The notes under the pieces are model-generated. The model saw only the letters and a list, made by a program, of their open reading frames with translations, searched no databases and was not told the DNA's origin. From the NCBI GenBank assembly GCA_963921195.1, contig OY992537.1:930001-994000 (forward strand): 64,000 nucleotides of DNA, given 5' to 3'. Numbering within the stretch: the first letter of the stretch is position 1; every line of letters begins with the position of its first letter. Positions 38,401 to 46,314 of this stretch are shown piece after piece. The position numbers and the translations under genes are program-made. The stretch is from Pegoplata infirma. Lineage: Eukaryota; Arthropoda; Insecta; Diptera; Anthomyiidae.

Positions 38401-41400
38401 TTTTTGGCAAAAAAGCATTTTGGAAAACCAAACTGTTTACACCGAATAAAAAGAGTTTTTGTTTGTCAAATCAAATTAATTATTTTCTAAATTCACTAAA
38501 AAACACAAAATTACAATAGCCACACGTTATTAAAAAAATTAAATTACACATTTATTTACTTTTTTTAAAGATTTGAATATTAATTTAACAAAAAAACAAA
38601 TATTTTTATTTTGACATTCGTTTTTACCAAAAGAAAATTGAAAAAAACATTCACACTGAATTAATAGTAGCATAGACCACAACCTAAATTCTAGTTTTTG
38701 TTCAGTTTTAGTTGGCAACGCAGATTTTAAATTGTATGGAAAATTTATGTAGTTTTTGCCAAAAACCAAAAAAATATTCAAAAACAAGTTGTTTTCGTTG
38801 GTGTAAATACCGTATTAAATAAAATTAGATCATCAAACGCAGTAACAAATTGTTTAAGAGCCTAAATGAATAACACTATTATAGTTTGTTTCATCCCCCG
38901 CATTGTAAAAACAAACCTTTTTTTGTTTTATTGTTTTATTTGCAATTTTTGTTTGAACTCGAAATTTTTTCGTCCGCCCATGCTAACCCCTCATTTACCT
39001 TTAATATCAAGGGCTTTTCAACACAATCATTAAATTAAAGAACCCTTTCCAGGCTAACAGACTTGCGTTTCCGCTTACAATCCCTAAGACGTCTCTCCGG
39101 CATATACATTGTAAAACTCGGTGCTGTTTTAGGTGTAGATGGTGATAATCTCGGAGTGTCATTGCATATGTTGTCAAATGAGGTAAGTTTCCAAATTCCA
39201 TAGTATTTAAAAAAATCATTCATGATTAAATTTTTTGTTTAAATAATAATTAAAAAAATATATTGCACTAAAGTGAGTTTGACAATAATGAAATAATAAA
39301 GAAATAGAATTGGTATTTTATATTAATTAAAAATCTTGTAGTTTAATAAAAAGGAAAATTATAATTTTAAAAATTGTTTTTCAAAATTAATTCATTTATG
39401 ATTTATGTTCTTTTTTTTAATTATTTGTTTTTTTATTTTTTTAATTTTTTATAATTTATTTTTTTTTTTTTTTGAAACAGCTTTTGGATCAATCTGTAAC
39501 TACATTACCTTCTTCCTCTTCTATGCAGGCTGCCGCACCACACACTGACAATGCAAAGTAAATATTGTTGTCTCCGTAGTTGTAGCAAAAGTTTAGATTA
39601 ATATTTAAAAATTGTTGAATTAATTTTGATTGCGTTTATTTTTTTAAAACTATTTTGCACGCTATTATACACCCATTCTTTAAAGCGAATGAATAGAAAG
39701 ATTGCTTTTTAAAATTATTTGATTAAAAAAAAAATGTTTTCAGAAGAGTAAAATCGATTCCGTAAAGGGTCTTACCAAATTCAAAATACGTCGCGTTTGA
39801 CATAAAAAACAAGCACATTAGAAGGCCTATTCATAGAAATCAGTCATAACTTAATCATAATAATGTTTTTTCATGTGGTATTGTAGAATCATAAAAAAAT
39901 CAAATTTTGTTTGAAAATTTCAGAAAAAAAATAAAGACCTATGATAATTGTCAAATTGTATTATTACCTCAATACATACTTGGGACCTAAACATTGAGGC
40001 ATTAGTTTTTTTGTGTAAAATGCCAATAAAATAGCAGGCATTGGCATTGTTTTTCATACAAAAGTAATGCCAGGTCCCAAGTATGCCTCAATATTCTATT
40101 ACCATATAGTATCATTTCGTGGTAATGGAATAGTTAGAAAATTATATGATTTGACGACTATCACCTTACATAATTACCCCTCTGCTACCCAGAGGTCCTT
40201 AAATTGACAAATAGTTTTGAATTTTAAAACTTTTTATGATTATGTTTACAACAAACACATGGAATATCAAATTGGCTTGTGACAGTCTTAACCCGTTATA
40301 ACTGAGGTCCGTTAATTTAAAATTTATACGTATGCTTGATTGAGATACATACCTTACATACAAATTGTATGAACGAAAAATGTATTGGACGTTACGTCCA
40401 ACTCGACGTAATTCGATTCCGGTTCGACCCTCATATACAATACATTCAGAATAGGGTGGAACAAATTTTGTTTTTTATTTCGAGTTTCAAAATCATCGGG
40501 GTCGGAACAGTTGCCTTTTAGGGTCAAATTAACACAAAAAAATATTGGGCAATGTCTTTGGGTTTCTTTTCTGACTTAAAATCGGAAAGTTCCAAACAGA
40601 GTGTGAAAAAAAGTTTTGGATTTTTCTTTAGCTAAAAATATTATTTAATATTTGGGCATTACTGGAGAAGTGTTTTTATGATAAAATTTTCATAACTAAA
40701 AAAAATGTTTGTTCAAATATATGTAACTTGTATTTTTAATTAATTTCAAATAGCATTAAATACAAACGAAATAATAAGATAATTAAAAATATAGATGTGT
40801 TCAATCTCAGGAAAATTTTTTGGAACAAATTCCTGGTTGAATATATTCTATGTAATCACAACAACATTTTCTATGTAAAATTATTTTTCAAAAAAACTAC
40901 TTGCTCTAAAATAACGATTGCTTCCGGGACAATTTCAAACAAAAATCATTGATTCTGGAATGTTGAGTAGAACCGGTTGCAGGGTAATTTGATGCGTTCT
41001 GGAACCGATTATTTGGAAAAGAAAATTTTTGCTGGGATACTGTTCGAATATTACATTATAAAACTAAAAATATTTTTTTTTTTGCAAAAACAAAACTTAA
41101 AAAAAAAATTATTTACCAAAAAAATACTTTTCCAGTAATATCTGAATACTAAATAATATTTTAAGTTAAAAAAAATATTTTTTTTTCACTTTGTTCGGAA
41201 TTTTCCGTTTTTTAAGTCAAAAGAGGAATCCAAAGACATTAACCTACAGGTCCTATATTTTTTTTTTGTTAATAATGATCCTTTTCCGACCTCGACAATT
41301 TTTAAATTCAAAAAAAGGTATATTTGCTTTACCCTAATATGTACGTATGTATTTAACTGCAAGCCGTCTAGGGAGAAAATTAAAAATTATTTCCCAATAA

Positions 41401-41807
41401 TATGAGCAGGTATTCACCCATTCGTCTTTAATTTTTTTTTTTATTTAAATCATTCTGAAAACATTTTTATGTTACTTTTAGTTTTCATCAGTTCTTTTTT
41501 AAATGAACTTAATTTTTATTTAGGTTACTAATTTCTTTAATATTTATTTTTGTAATTTTAAAATAGCCCTCTCGATGGCGATGCTGCAGATGGCGATGTC
41601 ATAAATACCACCGTCCTTGCACGAGGCGCACGATTCCTAGGACGTGTTGCTCGTGCCTCATTGCCCATACAAGCACTCATGTTACTGTTGTTGGGTGTTG
41701 CCACTCTTGTGCCCCACGGTGAAGACTACACCTGCATGTTTTCTAATAGCTTTGCAAGAAGCCTAGAGCCAATGTTGTCATATCCAAATGGACCGCCGCC
41801 AGTATAA
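5355..41807 (+). CDS. Msp300: Msp300 / nesprin, C-terminal part (10 exons)
   Basis: Nesprin is the KASH protein of the outer nuclear membrane. It binds SUN proteins in the perinuclear space and ties the nucleus to the cytoskeleton (established for the family). The coding join is 5355-5465, 5974-6138, 7127-14365, 18516-18821, 25940-26197, 30713-33708, 34182-34808, 39053-39182, 39481-39557, 41567-41807. Phases match at all nine junctions, giving 4,049 codons plus TAA; the true start lies upstream of the window. Order of parts: spectrin-like helices, a long acidic disordered segment with repeated QT motifs, more than ten spectrin-like repeats, a linker, then KASH. Fly Msp300 is a giant protein, so this is only its C-terminal third or so. 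Alternative exons or micro-exons could have been missed. Confidence 0.9.
5974..6138 (+). CDS. Msp300: Msp300 exon b (55 codons)
   Basis: A long polypyrimidine tract (tctctctctctctttcg) precedes the acceptor ttattag; the donor is GTAAGT; phase 0 to phase 0. It encodes a Glu/Gln/Arg-rich helix starting [16 protein letters not shown], consistent with a spectrin-repeat helix joining exon a to the giant exon. Confidence 0.85.
6139..7126 (+). other. Msp300 intron with ATATGC-rich repeat
   Basis: Non-coding. About 6515-6950 contains many copies of 'AAAATATGC' and variants ('atatgcactaaaa', 'aaatatgcataa'), first in a left cluster (6515-6605) and then in a right cluster (6830-6945), separated by A-rich sequence. 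This looks like a terminal-repeat-bearing element whose subterminal regions carry many short motif copies, but no target duplication was found. Confidence 0.5.
7127..14365 (+). CDS. Msp300: Msp300 giant exon (2,413 codons)
   Basis: Open for 7,239 nt between acceptor taatag and donor GTGAGT, phase 0 at both ends. Residues 1-145 of the exon are helical ([17 protein letters not shown] onward), fitting a spectrin-like repeat. Roughly 146-1560 is low-complexity, rich in E, T, V, P, S and Q, with no hydrophobic core periodicity, so probably disordered. It carries about 14 motifs of the form xxQT (VETQTS, EVQTD, DTQTSP and others) and two Lys/Arg tracts near exon residues 958-968 and 1024-1036. From about 1565 to the end, heptad-like helices with regular Trp positions return ([32 protein letters not shown]), i.e. 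several spectrin-like repeats. Antisense and out-of-frame ORFs within it are shadows. Confidence 0.93.
15712..15850. repeat. 139-bp palindrome
   Basis: Arms CCTCAGCTACACCTTCCATA / TATGGAAGGTGTAGCTGAGG continue inward through 'attatgta' and 'caaacacacacaaaacaat' to a short centre near 15785. It lies 34 bp from the left end of the mariner relic. Confidence 0.75.
15885..16605 (+). pseudogene. Mariner transposase relic (irritans-like)
   Basis: Imperfect 26-bp terminal repeats start TACGAGGGC and include GAAATGTTCTTA, ending at TA on both sides, the normal mariner target. The element is 721 bp instead of about 1.3 kb. The N-terminal DNA-binding part is deleted and the remaining frame has stops and shifts. 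Still readable are [17 protein letters not shown] (first catalytic Asp, from about 16017), HEDN (second Asp) and [14 protein letters not shown] (third Asp of the D,D34D signature). The irritans-like grouping is from memory of family motifs. It is dead and may be cross-mobilised at most through its ends. Confidence 0.85.
16766..16892. mobile_element. 127-bp Harbinger-like MITE, copy 2
   Basis: Same length and sequence as 2645-2771 but in the opposite orientation. Starts GGGCGGATTACTCAATG, ends AATCCAGCC, with TAA on both sides. It lies inside the hAT-like element, so it is the younger of the two insertions. Confidence 0.75.
16933..17091 (+). repeat. Dispersed 'R' family fragment
   Basis: Runs from 'tagactccaaccgcagtatgg' through 'cgctttgtaattccgtgtg', 'cccgtaaagtgtatatat' and 'attctagcgatgtccgtctg'. 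This parallels 51398-51560 closely. Truncated after the CGTCTGTCT tract. Confidence 0.65.
18516..18821 (+). CDS. Msp300: Msp300 exon d (102 codons)
   Basis: Phase 0 at both ends, donor GTAAGT, acceptor aaactaag (weak pyrimidine tract). It encodes [20 protein letters not shown] and onward to PLDSMQHAK, one spectrin-like repeat with the usual Trp in helix A (VVAWNDT) and a second in helix C (VELWHKY). The start of the exon was chosen for frame continuity with RATERLE at the end of the giant exon. Confidence 0.85.
19130..19480 (+). repeat. Dispersed 'R' family 3' fragment
   Basis: Matches 51665-51973 in order: 'cttaaagaactaaaccaa', 'ttttttacatgt', a GGTCC/CCC-rich stretch, then 'gggtataaaaggttc' and 'gagtttaacactct'. 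The right end 'GCCGAATTTAACACTCTTAC' of the family is present here in diverged form. Confidence 0.55.
19660..20660. repeat. Three-unit repeat, third unit inverted
   Basis: A unit with 'tggtctccaat', 'ccatcacatcagg', 'cgatgtcttagggacctaaaaata' and 'tcgccttaactcttagggcaccaatt' (about 19740-20060) recurs in the same direction, partially, at 20110-20340. It recurs in reverse at 20340-20650 ('aattggtgcccaaagggttaaggcgac', 'gatgtgatggaaaag', 'ggagaccgg'). Non-coding, family unidentified. Confidence 0.6.
20880..21145. repeat. Diverged foldback
   Basis: 'gtcgaaccagaatcaaat' near 20973 pairs with 'atttgattcttgttcgac' near 21115, and 'gcgtttaacg' pairs loosely with 'cgttacgtct'. The same wording ('tgtattggacgttacgtcc', 'attccggttcgacc') recurs near 40380-40430, so it belongs to a dispersed family. 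Confidence 0.45.
21400..21791 (+). mobile_element. 392-bp Harbinger-like MITE, arm A
   Basis: Terminal repeats GGCTGAGTTTTTGA (left) and TCAAAAACGCAGCC (right), with TTA on both sides. Non-coding. It is nearly identical (a handful of differences) to the reverse complement of 21840-22230. Confidence 0.75.
21840..22230 (-). mobile_element. 391-bp Harbinger-like MITE, arm B
   Basis: Inverted near-identical copy of 21400-21791. Ends GGCTGCGTTTTTGA and TCAAAAACTCAGCC, again with TTA on both sides. The spacer between the two copies is only about 48 bp, so the pair forms a hairpin with arms of about 390 bp. Confidence 0.75.
22325..23550. mobile_element. CAG-ended TIR element, interrupted
   Basis: Left end CAGAAAAAAATATTGAG, right end the reverse complement of CAGAAAAAAAAATAAAAATT. 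The subterminal parts are dominated by 'TTTACTCAA / TTGAGTAA' motifs. A second member enters at 63613 in the opposite orientation and shares the stretch around 'ccaaacatatttatgtct'. Inside are a 421-bp palindrome (22529-22949), a CG-containing stretch (23020-23070, 'aaggccccgtcgcgtagggaagg') and a (TA)n tract at 23175-23194. No transposase was seen. Confidence 0.55.
22529..22949. repeat. 421-bp palindrome nested in another element
   Basis: Starts GGATGAGGCTTTCAGTTCTA and ends with its reverse complement. Arms share 'gcttttggggtcctacagta', 'gttttgacaagcaaccgttt' and 'tctgtgacatct', with the centre near 22735. Likely a foldback inserted into the CAG-ended element. Confidence 0.75.
24234..25618. 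mobile_element. 1.39-kb TIR element with nested insert
   Basis: Left end ATGTACATTAGTGTGGCATT, right end the reverse complement of ATGTACATTAGAGTGGCATT, 19 of 20 bases alike. The interior has no long frame. It is split by the TACCGT-rich element at 24509-25024. Class unknown. Confidence 0.65.
24509..25024. mobile_element. 516-bp hAT-like MITE rich in TACCGT
   Basis: Ends CATGGTTGGTTACCG and the reverse complement of CAAGGTTGGTTACCG (14 of 15 alike). It is flanked by ATTTAAAC at 24501-24508 and 25025-25032, a perfect 8-bp duplication as hAT elements make. Both subterminal regions are built of repeats of 'ACCGTT' and 'GTACCGGT'-like words, many copies on each side. Such subterminal repeats are typical transposase binding arrays in hAT elements (family knowledge; role here inferred). 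Confidence 0.75.
25940..26197 (+). CDS. Msp300: Msp300 exon e (86 codons)
   Basis: Acceptor tttgctttag, donor GTATGT, phase 0 to phase 0. Encodes [20 protein letters not shown] onward to TNVKQ: a spectrin-like helix pair rich in Glu and Leu. It lacks the helix-A Trp, so it probably forms the end of one repeat and the start of the next. Confidence 0.85.
28194..28801. mobile_element. Pogo-like (Tc1/mariner) MITE
   Basis: Ends CAGTAAAACTCGGTTATAAC and the reverse complement of CAGTAAAACCCGGTTACAAC, each bordered by TA (28192-28193, 28802-28803). This matches the pogo/Tigger terminal pattern and its TA duplication (family recall). The left half has tandem copies of 'CGGTTATAACGAATCCT' (about 28295-28365). 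The small frame in the middle does not resemble a transposase. Confidence 0.8.
29341..29940. repeat. 600-bp diverged foldback
   Basis: Outer arms: 'tttttcaataagtggattta' and 'catgccaaaacaaatttgga' on the left, with reverse complements at 29850-29935. Inner arms: 'ctactataaattgggtaaat' near 29483 and its complement near 29585. A further inner pair is 'caattataatccgataaaat' / 'ggattataattgc'. Several nested hairpins, no frame. Confidence 0.65.
30002..30163. repeat. 162-bp palindrome
   Basis: Left arm GTATTCACGTCAGAATTGTT then 'acccttgcaaagggcgaaatgc'; the right arm is its complement ending at 30163. The spacer is 'accaaatattattatggatattatttcatcc'. The CG content of the arms stands out from the flanks. 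Confidence 0.75.
30713..33708 (+). CDS. Msp300: Msp300 exon f (spectrin-repeat rod)
   Basis: Acceptor tttttcacag, donor GTAAGT; enters in phase 0 and leaves in phase 2 (998 codons plus 2 nt). The first residues are [20 protein letters not shown]. The whole exon is alpha-helical with spectrin-repeat periodicity: recurrent Trp at repeat starts ([53 protein letters not shown]). About eight repeats are estimated from the spacing. Near the end, [12 protein letters not shown] and [13 protein letters not shown] are short linkers that again look like QT-type LC8 sites. This is the rod that spaces the actin/microtubule end from the nuclear membrane. Confidence 0.92.
33709..34181 (+). other. Short Msp300 intron
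   Basis: 473 bp, A/T-rich, GTAAGT donor and 'aatcctcacag' acceptor. Nothing else recognised; the small open frame at 33753-33944 lacks homology and codon bias. Confidence 0.7.
34182..34808 (+). CDS. Msp300: Msp300 exon g (CPLC motif, two repeats)
   Basis: Enters completing AG|C (Ser) and leaves in phase 2 at GTAAGT. Encodes [18 protein letters not shown], then [11 protein letters not shown], then two spectrin-like repeats. The CPLC pair next to the NW...DNDLW...W motif is a conspicuous landmark near the KASH end of nesprins (recalled, unchecked). The frame and splice phases agree on both sides. Confidence 0.9.
36260..36655. repeat. Degenerate minisatellite, unit TTTCTGAATTTCAATTGGNA
   Basis: About 17 tandem units of 20-24 bp built on 'TTTCTGAATTTCAATTGG' with much divergence between units. 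No coding frame. Distinct from the second minisatellite at 43740-44560. Confidence 0.7.
37845..38345. mobile_element. 501-bp TIR element
   Basis: Ends AGGTCTGTTCCACAAC and the reverse complement of AGGTGTGTTCCAGAAC (14 of 16 alike). Subterminal parts share 'gcgttcccgtac', 'tctcattttaccgaactt' and 'acccg' words in both halves. The flanks ATT/ATT are consistent with a 3-bp duplication but ambiguous. Non-coding. Confidence 0.65.
38370..38815. repeat. Diverged foldback
   Basis: 'aactaacttgtttttggcaaaaa' and 'gtttacaccgaa' on the left are mirrored by 'agtttttgccaaaaacc' and 'ttggtgtaaatac' on the right. Arms are imperfect and no frame is present. Confidence 0.5.
39053..39182 (+). CDS. Msp300: Msp300 exon h (43 codons)
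   Basis: Completes the split codon AG|G (Arg) and reads [20 protein letters not shown] onward to LHMLSNE, phase 0 at donor GTAAGT. This is the last spectrin-like helix and the linker before the KASH domain. Overlapping - strand frames are shadows. Confidence 0.9.
39183..39480 (+). other. Short Msp300 intron
   Basis: 298 bp, very T-rich near the acceptor (ttttttttttttttgaaacag). No feature. Confidence 0.8.
39481..39557 (+). CDS. Msp300: Msp300 exon i (25 codons + 2 nt)
   Basis: Encodes [20 protein letters not shown] onward to DNA, a Ser/Ala-rich linker. The donor read is AA|GTAAAT. Reading through would give Lys then a TAA stop at 39560, so an unspliced transcript would end without KASH. Phase 2 matches the start of the KASH exon. 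Confidence 0.8.
39558..41566 (+). other. Last Msp300 intron (2.0 kb)
   Basis: Contains an inverted pair near 39965-40100 ('atacttgggacctaaacattgagg' against 'ggtcccaagtatgcctcaat'), a stretch related to 20880-21145 (about 40370-40430) and the second copy of the 200-bp dispersed repeat (40785-41040). The rest is A/T-rich with homopolymer runs. Confidence 0.55.
41567..41807 (+). CDS. Msp300: Msp300 terminal exon: KASH domain
   Basis: Encodes [20 protein letters not shown], a basic juxtamembrane stretch ([13 protein letters not shown]), one membrane span ([19 protein letters not shown]) and a 30-residue luminal tail ending YPNGPPPV then TAA. The tail Cys in YTCMFSN is followed by 23 residues. 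This is the position of the KASH Cys that forms a disulfide with SUN proteins in vertebrate nesprins, and the terminal PPPX sits in the SUN pocket (both established for the family). It fixes the gene as a nesprin and the protein as a tail-anchored outer nuclear membrane protein. Confidence 0.97.
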
Positions 41808-43739
41808 AACTTTCCCTATGTGTCCCTTCCCTTTCCCCTAAAATGTTGATCATTTGTAAAAAAAAATCAAAAATTCAAAAAAAAAAAATGAAAAATGAAA
41901 ACTCTCCTCTAATTGTAAATGTTAAACTTTTGTATGTAGTTTAGATAGTTTTAAAATTGTTGAAAAGACGAGGAGTTGAAAACAAAAATGTAATTGTTGT
42001 GACAGAATTCAATATTTGTATATTTTATACTTTATATTAAATTGAGAAACGATATCCATAGACGAACAAATTAAACAAACATTTAATGACTTTAACTTTT
42101 AATTATTTTGCTTAAAATAATCAAAAAAAAAAATAATAAATATAAAACATTTTATATACGAAACGCACATGAAAAAAAAAAAACGACAAAACAATTTTTG
42201 ATATAAAACGATTATTATTTAAAATTATACAAATGATTTTTCAACTATTTTGAACACATTTATCGTGGAACATTTTTGTATTCAAAATAGTTGAGGAATA
42301 TTTTTTTTTTTAAATAAAAAAATATTTATACATATATACAATCAGCTTTTATAGCAAACAGATTAACTAAGTTTATAATAATAGTTCAGTTTTTCCAAAT
42401 TCTCTCCAGTTAAATTAAAAAAAAAAATACATGACCCAGTGTAAGAAATTAATTTCATTTAAATTTAATTAAAAACCTTAAAAAATCTCCCAAAATTTCC
42501 TAGAGGTTTACAAATTTAATTTAAATGAAAACTAAATTCAAATTCCATTATTTCGAGCATAATATATTTTTAAAATGTTTGTTAAGGAACAATTGAAAGT
42601 TTGAAAACAAAAAATTACTATTTCTCTCCCAGTATTTTTTGTTTGAAAATTTAAATATTATTCTTAAGAAAACACAAAAATAAATTTATTTATCAAAAAA
42701 TCGAAGCGTGGCCACTAAAAATGCTCCTTTGGTTTGTTGATATTTATAAAATCACATTCCCAAAAAATTTTTTGAAATTCCGTTTTATTTTTAAATAATG
42801 TCTGTTAAAAAAGTTGATTGTATTGATGAATAAAAACCATAAAAAAAAACTAAAATAAACGAAGCAGCAAGTGTCCTATGCCGGTGCTAAACCAATAAAA
42901 AACATATTTTTTCAAAAAAAAAAAAAAAAAAAAATGTTACTACATATGTATTAAAAATTATAAGAAAAATAATGTATAAAGTTTTTATATAACAACTCCC
43001 TCCATAAAATTATTATTTCTATTTAAGTTGAATATTTTGTTATTTTTATTAATTTTTTTTTTTTTAATAAGTTATTTTTTTTGCTTGGTGCAGTAATCTT
43101 GCTGTTTTTATATATTTTTTTTTATTTTCTCATAAATTTTGATATTAGTTTTGCGTTGTCTGATCAAAAAAACATTATTCATATTAATTTTTTCTAGTTT
43201 TAAGTGTTTTATTATTAGAATTACTTTTTCCTTTTTTTTATTTCTTTACTATTGTACCTACAAACATACAAAAAAATAAGGAAAAAATCTGTTATCCTCT
43301 TTATTGCTTTTATTATTTGTATTTGTAATTATCATTATTATAATTATTATTACTATTCTTATTATTCATATGAAATTAAAAACTAACAATAAAATATATT
43401 TTCATTCTACAATATTCAATATGAAAATAACAAAGTTATATAAAATAAAAAAAATATTAAAAATCATAATCACTTTTTTTTCTAAATATTGCAATAAAAA
43501 TAATATAAAATCAAATTAACAAGTTTTTTTTTTTAATGAAAATTGCCCATCTAAAATACAGAGAGGCAAAGCCTTTGTAAAGCCAGCCAGCACAAGACTC
43601 ATTTTAGATTCCAAACATAAAATTTATGAAAATGGTTATTTTACTCAAAAAAGTATGTCGGTAAAATGTGCTACAAAAGACAGTTGATTTGATTACATTT
43701 TGTTGTAGAAAAGGCGTACACTCCAAATGAATTTTAAAA

Positions 43740-44560
43740 TTGAAAAACAAAATTGTGTTTTCTTAATTCATTTTAAAATTTTCTAAATGTATTATTAAAT
43801 TATCTAAATGTATTTTAGAATTGTCCGAATATATTTTAAAATTGTCCAAATATATATTAAAAATATCCAAATATATTTTAAAATTGTGTTAATTATTTTT
43901 TAAATTGTTCAAATGTATTTAAAAGTGTCCAAATATATTTTAAAATTTTCCAAATGTATTTTTTAATCGTCTAAATATAATTTAAAACACATAATATGGA
44001 AAATTTCCAAATACAATTTAAAATTTTCCATATTATGTATTTTAAAATTTTCCAAATGTATTTCAAAATTTTCCAAATGAAGTTTAAAATTTTCTAAATG
44101 TATTTCAAAATTATCCAAATGTATTTTAAAATATTCCAAATGTAGGCCTCTGTTCTGTCTTTCACAACTTTTTAATTCACATGAAAATTTCCGAATCACA
44201 TGAAATTAAGTTTAGTATTTTGTTGATCACGTTTTCATTTGAAGTTGAAATCGAATAATTTAAATTTAAAAAATTATAAGGAAAAAATTAATTCGTTTTA
44301 CTTTCACCAAATTTTATTTATGTGAAACAAAACGAAAAAGAAATTGTGATGTGAAATCTAGAACACCAAAAAAATTCGGAAATTTTCATTTTCACATTTT
44401 TTTATGTAAATTACTTTTTTGGAACAGCGACCGTAGTTTAAAATTTTATAAACCTATTTTAAAATTTTTCAAATGTATTTTAAAATTCTAAAATATATAT
44501 TTTAAAATATATATGTATGGACAATTTTGAAATATATTTGGAAAATTTTTAAATACACTT
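43740..44560. repeat. Degenerate minisatellite, unit TTTTAAAATTNTCCAAATGTA
   Basis: Around 25-30 imperfect units of 20-24 bp based on 'TTTTAAAATTTTCCAAATGTA', with unrelated sequence intruding at about 44160-44430. The - strand frame at 43963-44199 translates the array as repeats of 'NFEIHLENFKLHLE'; this is an artefact of the period being near a multiple of three rather than a gene. Confidence 0.7.
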
Positions 44561-44977
44561 CTTATTTTTTGTTAAACATTAGACTGTCCCTGATGAAGAT
44601 ATTCAAAGAATATCGAAATATTGGAAATATGTAAATAATTAAAATACTTTTAAAAAACTTAAGACCTGGAGCTTGAGAATTCATTTGAGACTCTATAAAA
44701 ATAAATTTTGAAGATTTATAAAATACATTTGCATAATTTTAATTTTTTTTCGACAATTTTAAAATTCATACATTTGAAAATTTTTTTAAATATATTTGGA
44801 CTGTTTTCATTTGGAAAATTTTAAAATATAGTTGGAAAACTTTAAAATACAACTGGAAATATTGTGATGTTATAGAACCCTTATAACAAATAGAATTAGA
44901 GCCCGTGCTCGATCTGTACTAACAGAAAAATCAACAAATAAAAAAAATTTCAGAACTGGTTCTAAAGGATCATTATT

Positions 44978-45151
44978 ACACACAAAAAAAAAAATTGTGC
45001 CAGTTTTTGGTTTAATTACAACCTATAAAGTGTTTTTGGATAACTTACCAAATTTTTTGCTCTAAAAAACTTAGGTAAATTATCCAAAACAACTTTATAG
45101 GTTGTATTATCCCCAAAACGTACACAATTTTTTATATTTTTTTTGTGTGTA
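44978..45151. mobile_element. 174-bp foldback MITE
   Basis: Left 'acacacaaaaaaaaaaattgtg', right the complement 'cacaattttttatattttttttgtgtgt'. Inner arms 'aacctataaagtgtttttggataa' and 'ttatccaaaacaactttataggtt' nearly perfect. 'ATCATTA' on both sides may be the target duplication. Confidence 0.65.
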
Positions 45152-45468
45152 TCATTAAATTTTTATTTTTTTTATTTTTAGATTATGAAACATTTTTTGT
45201 ATAGAAAAAATCCAAATTCAAATATATTCAAATATAACAAGTAAAAAAGTTAAATTCGGCCTTGCCGAATGTAGTGATACCCTCCACAATTTCAAAAGGA
45301 TTATTGCAAAAAACTTTATTTAAAAGGAAATTACTTTTGAAAAAAAAAAAAAAAATTTAAAAAAAAATCCGCGAAAAAAAATTTTGGTAAAAAAAAATTC
45401 GCGATTTTTTTGTCAAAAAATATGTTCGTACTTGTTTAAATACCATTTAGTGTTCAATTATGTTCACA

Positions 45469-45928
45469 CCCTGCAAAAAAGTCATTACCACTTCTCAGTG
45501 GAGTGCTTTAAAACTATAACAAATGTAATGAAATACAACAAAAATAACAAAAAACACAAGACAAAAACACACAAACAGTTTTTTCTACTCCAGAATACAT
45601 AGACATTCAGCACTTAACTCATTACCTATCGCGACACCTCCATACAAATGTAAGTAGATATTCAGTAGATAAGAACTACTCCGTGAAAGTAGTTGGAAGT
45701 TGTTTAAAAGCTCGGAGTACTTCTTATCTACTGAATATCTACTTACTTTTGTATGGGAGTGTCGCGGAAGGTAATGAGTTAAGTGCTGAATAACAACTTT
45801 TTATGGAGTAGAAAAAACTGTTTGTGTGTTTTTTTCTTGTGTTTTTTGTTATTTTTGTTGTATTTCATTACATTTGTTATAGTCTTAAAGCACTCCAAAT
45901 AGAAGTACTCCGCACTTTTTTTGCTGGG
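45469..45928. mobile_element. 460-bp foldback inserted in R copy
   Basis: Ends 'ccctgcaaaaaagt' and the complement of 'gcccagcaaaaaaagtg'. Long arms share 'tggagtgctttaaaact', 'acaaatgtaatgaaatacaa', 'acagttttttctactcc', 'agcacttaactcattacct' and 'aagtagatattcagtagata'. The centre is near 45690. The 72-residue frame on the left arm is incidental. Confidence 0.7.
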
Positions 45929-46314
45929 CATATGTCAACCAGAAGCCGAATTAAAGCATTTTGTATTTTTAGGTTATGTTGAATGTACTGAAATTTTTTA
46001 GGTGTGCTTACATTTTCGTTCATAACTTTTGAACCGCTGAACCGATATCGCTCAAATGCAATACCAAACTTCTCGGGAGAACTTCCAATAAATATGTTAA
46101 GTTTCAGTCATATCTGTCCAATATTTTGTCCGTGACAGCATTTTCCACAGACAGACAGACGGACAGACGAACAGACGAACATCGCTAGAATGTCTTAGAA
46201 TCGATCGGGCATCATGAATATATATACTTTATGGGCTGGGACCCCATAAAGTATATATATACCGATATTTCGATGAGTTACAAACGGAATGACAAACTTA
46301 TATACACTCAAAAA

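Larger units (their letters stand above)
34809..39052 (+). other. Msp300 intron (4.2 kb)
   Basis: Contains a TTTCAATTG minisatellite (36260-36655), a 501-bp TIR element (37845-38345) and a diverged foldback (38370-38815). 34809-36259 and 36660-37844 show no identified feature beyond A/T richness; 38816-39052 is plain sequence up to the acceptor 'ccctttccag'. Confidence 0.6.

Noticed and set aside
43304..43519. 71-residue frame rich in Ile
   Set aside because: Reads an ATT-rich tract; no coding features.
43963..44199. Repetitive protein NFEIHLENFKLHLE
   Set aside because: Translation of a non-coding minisatellite.
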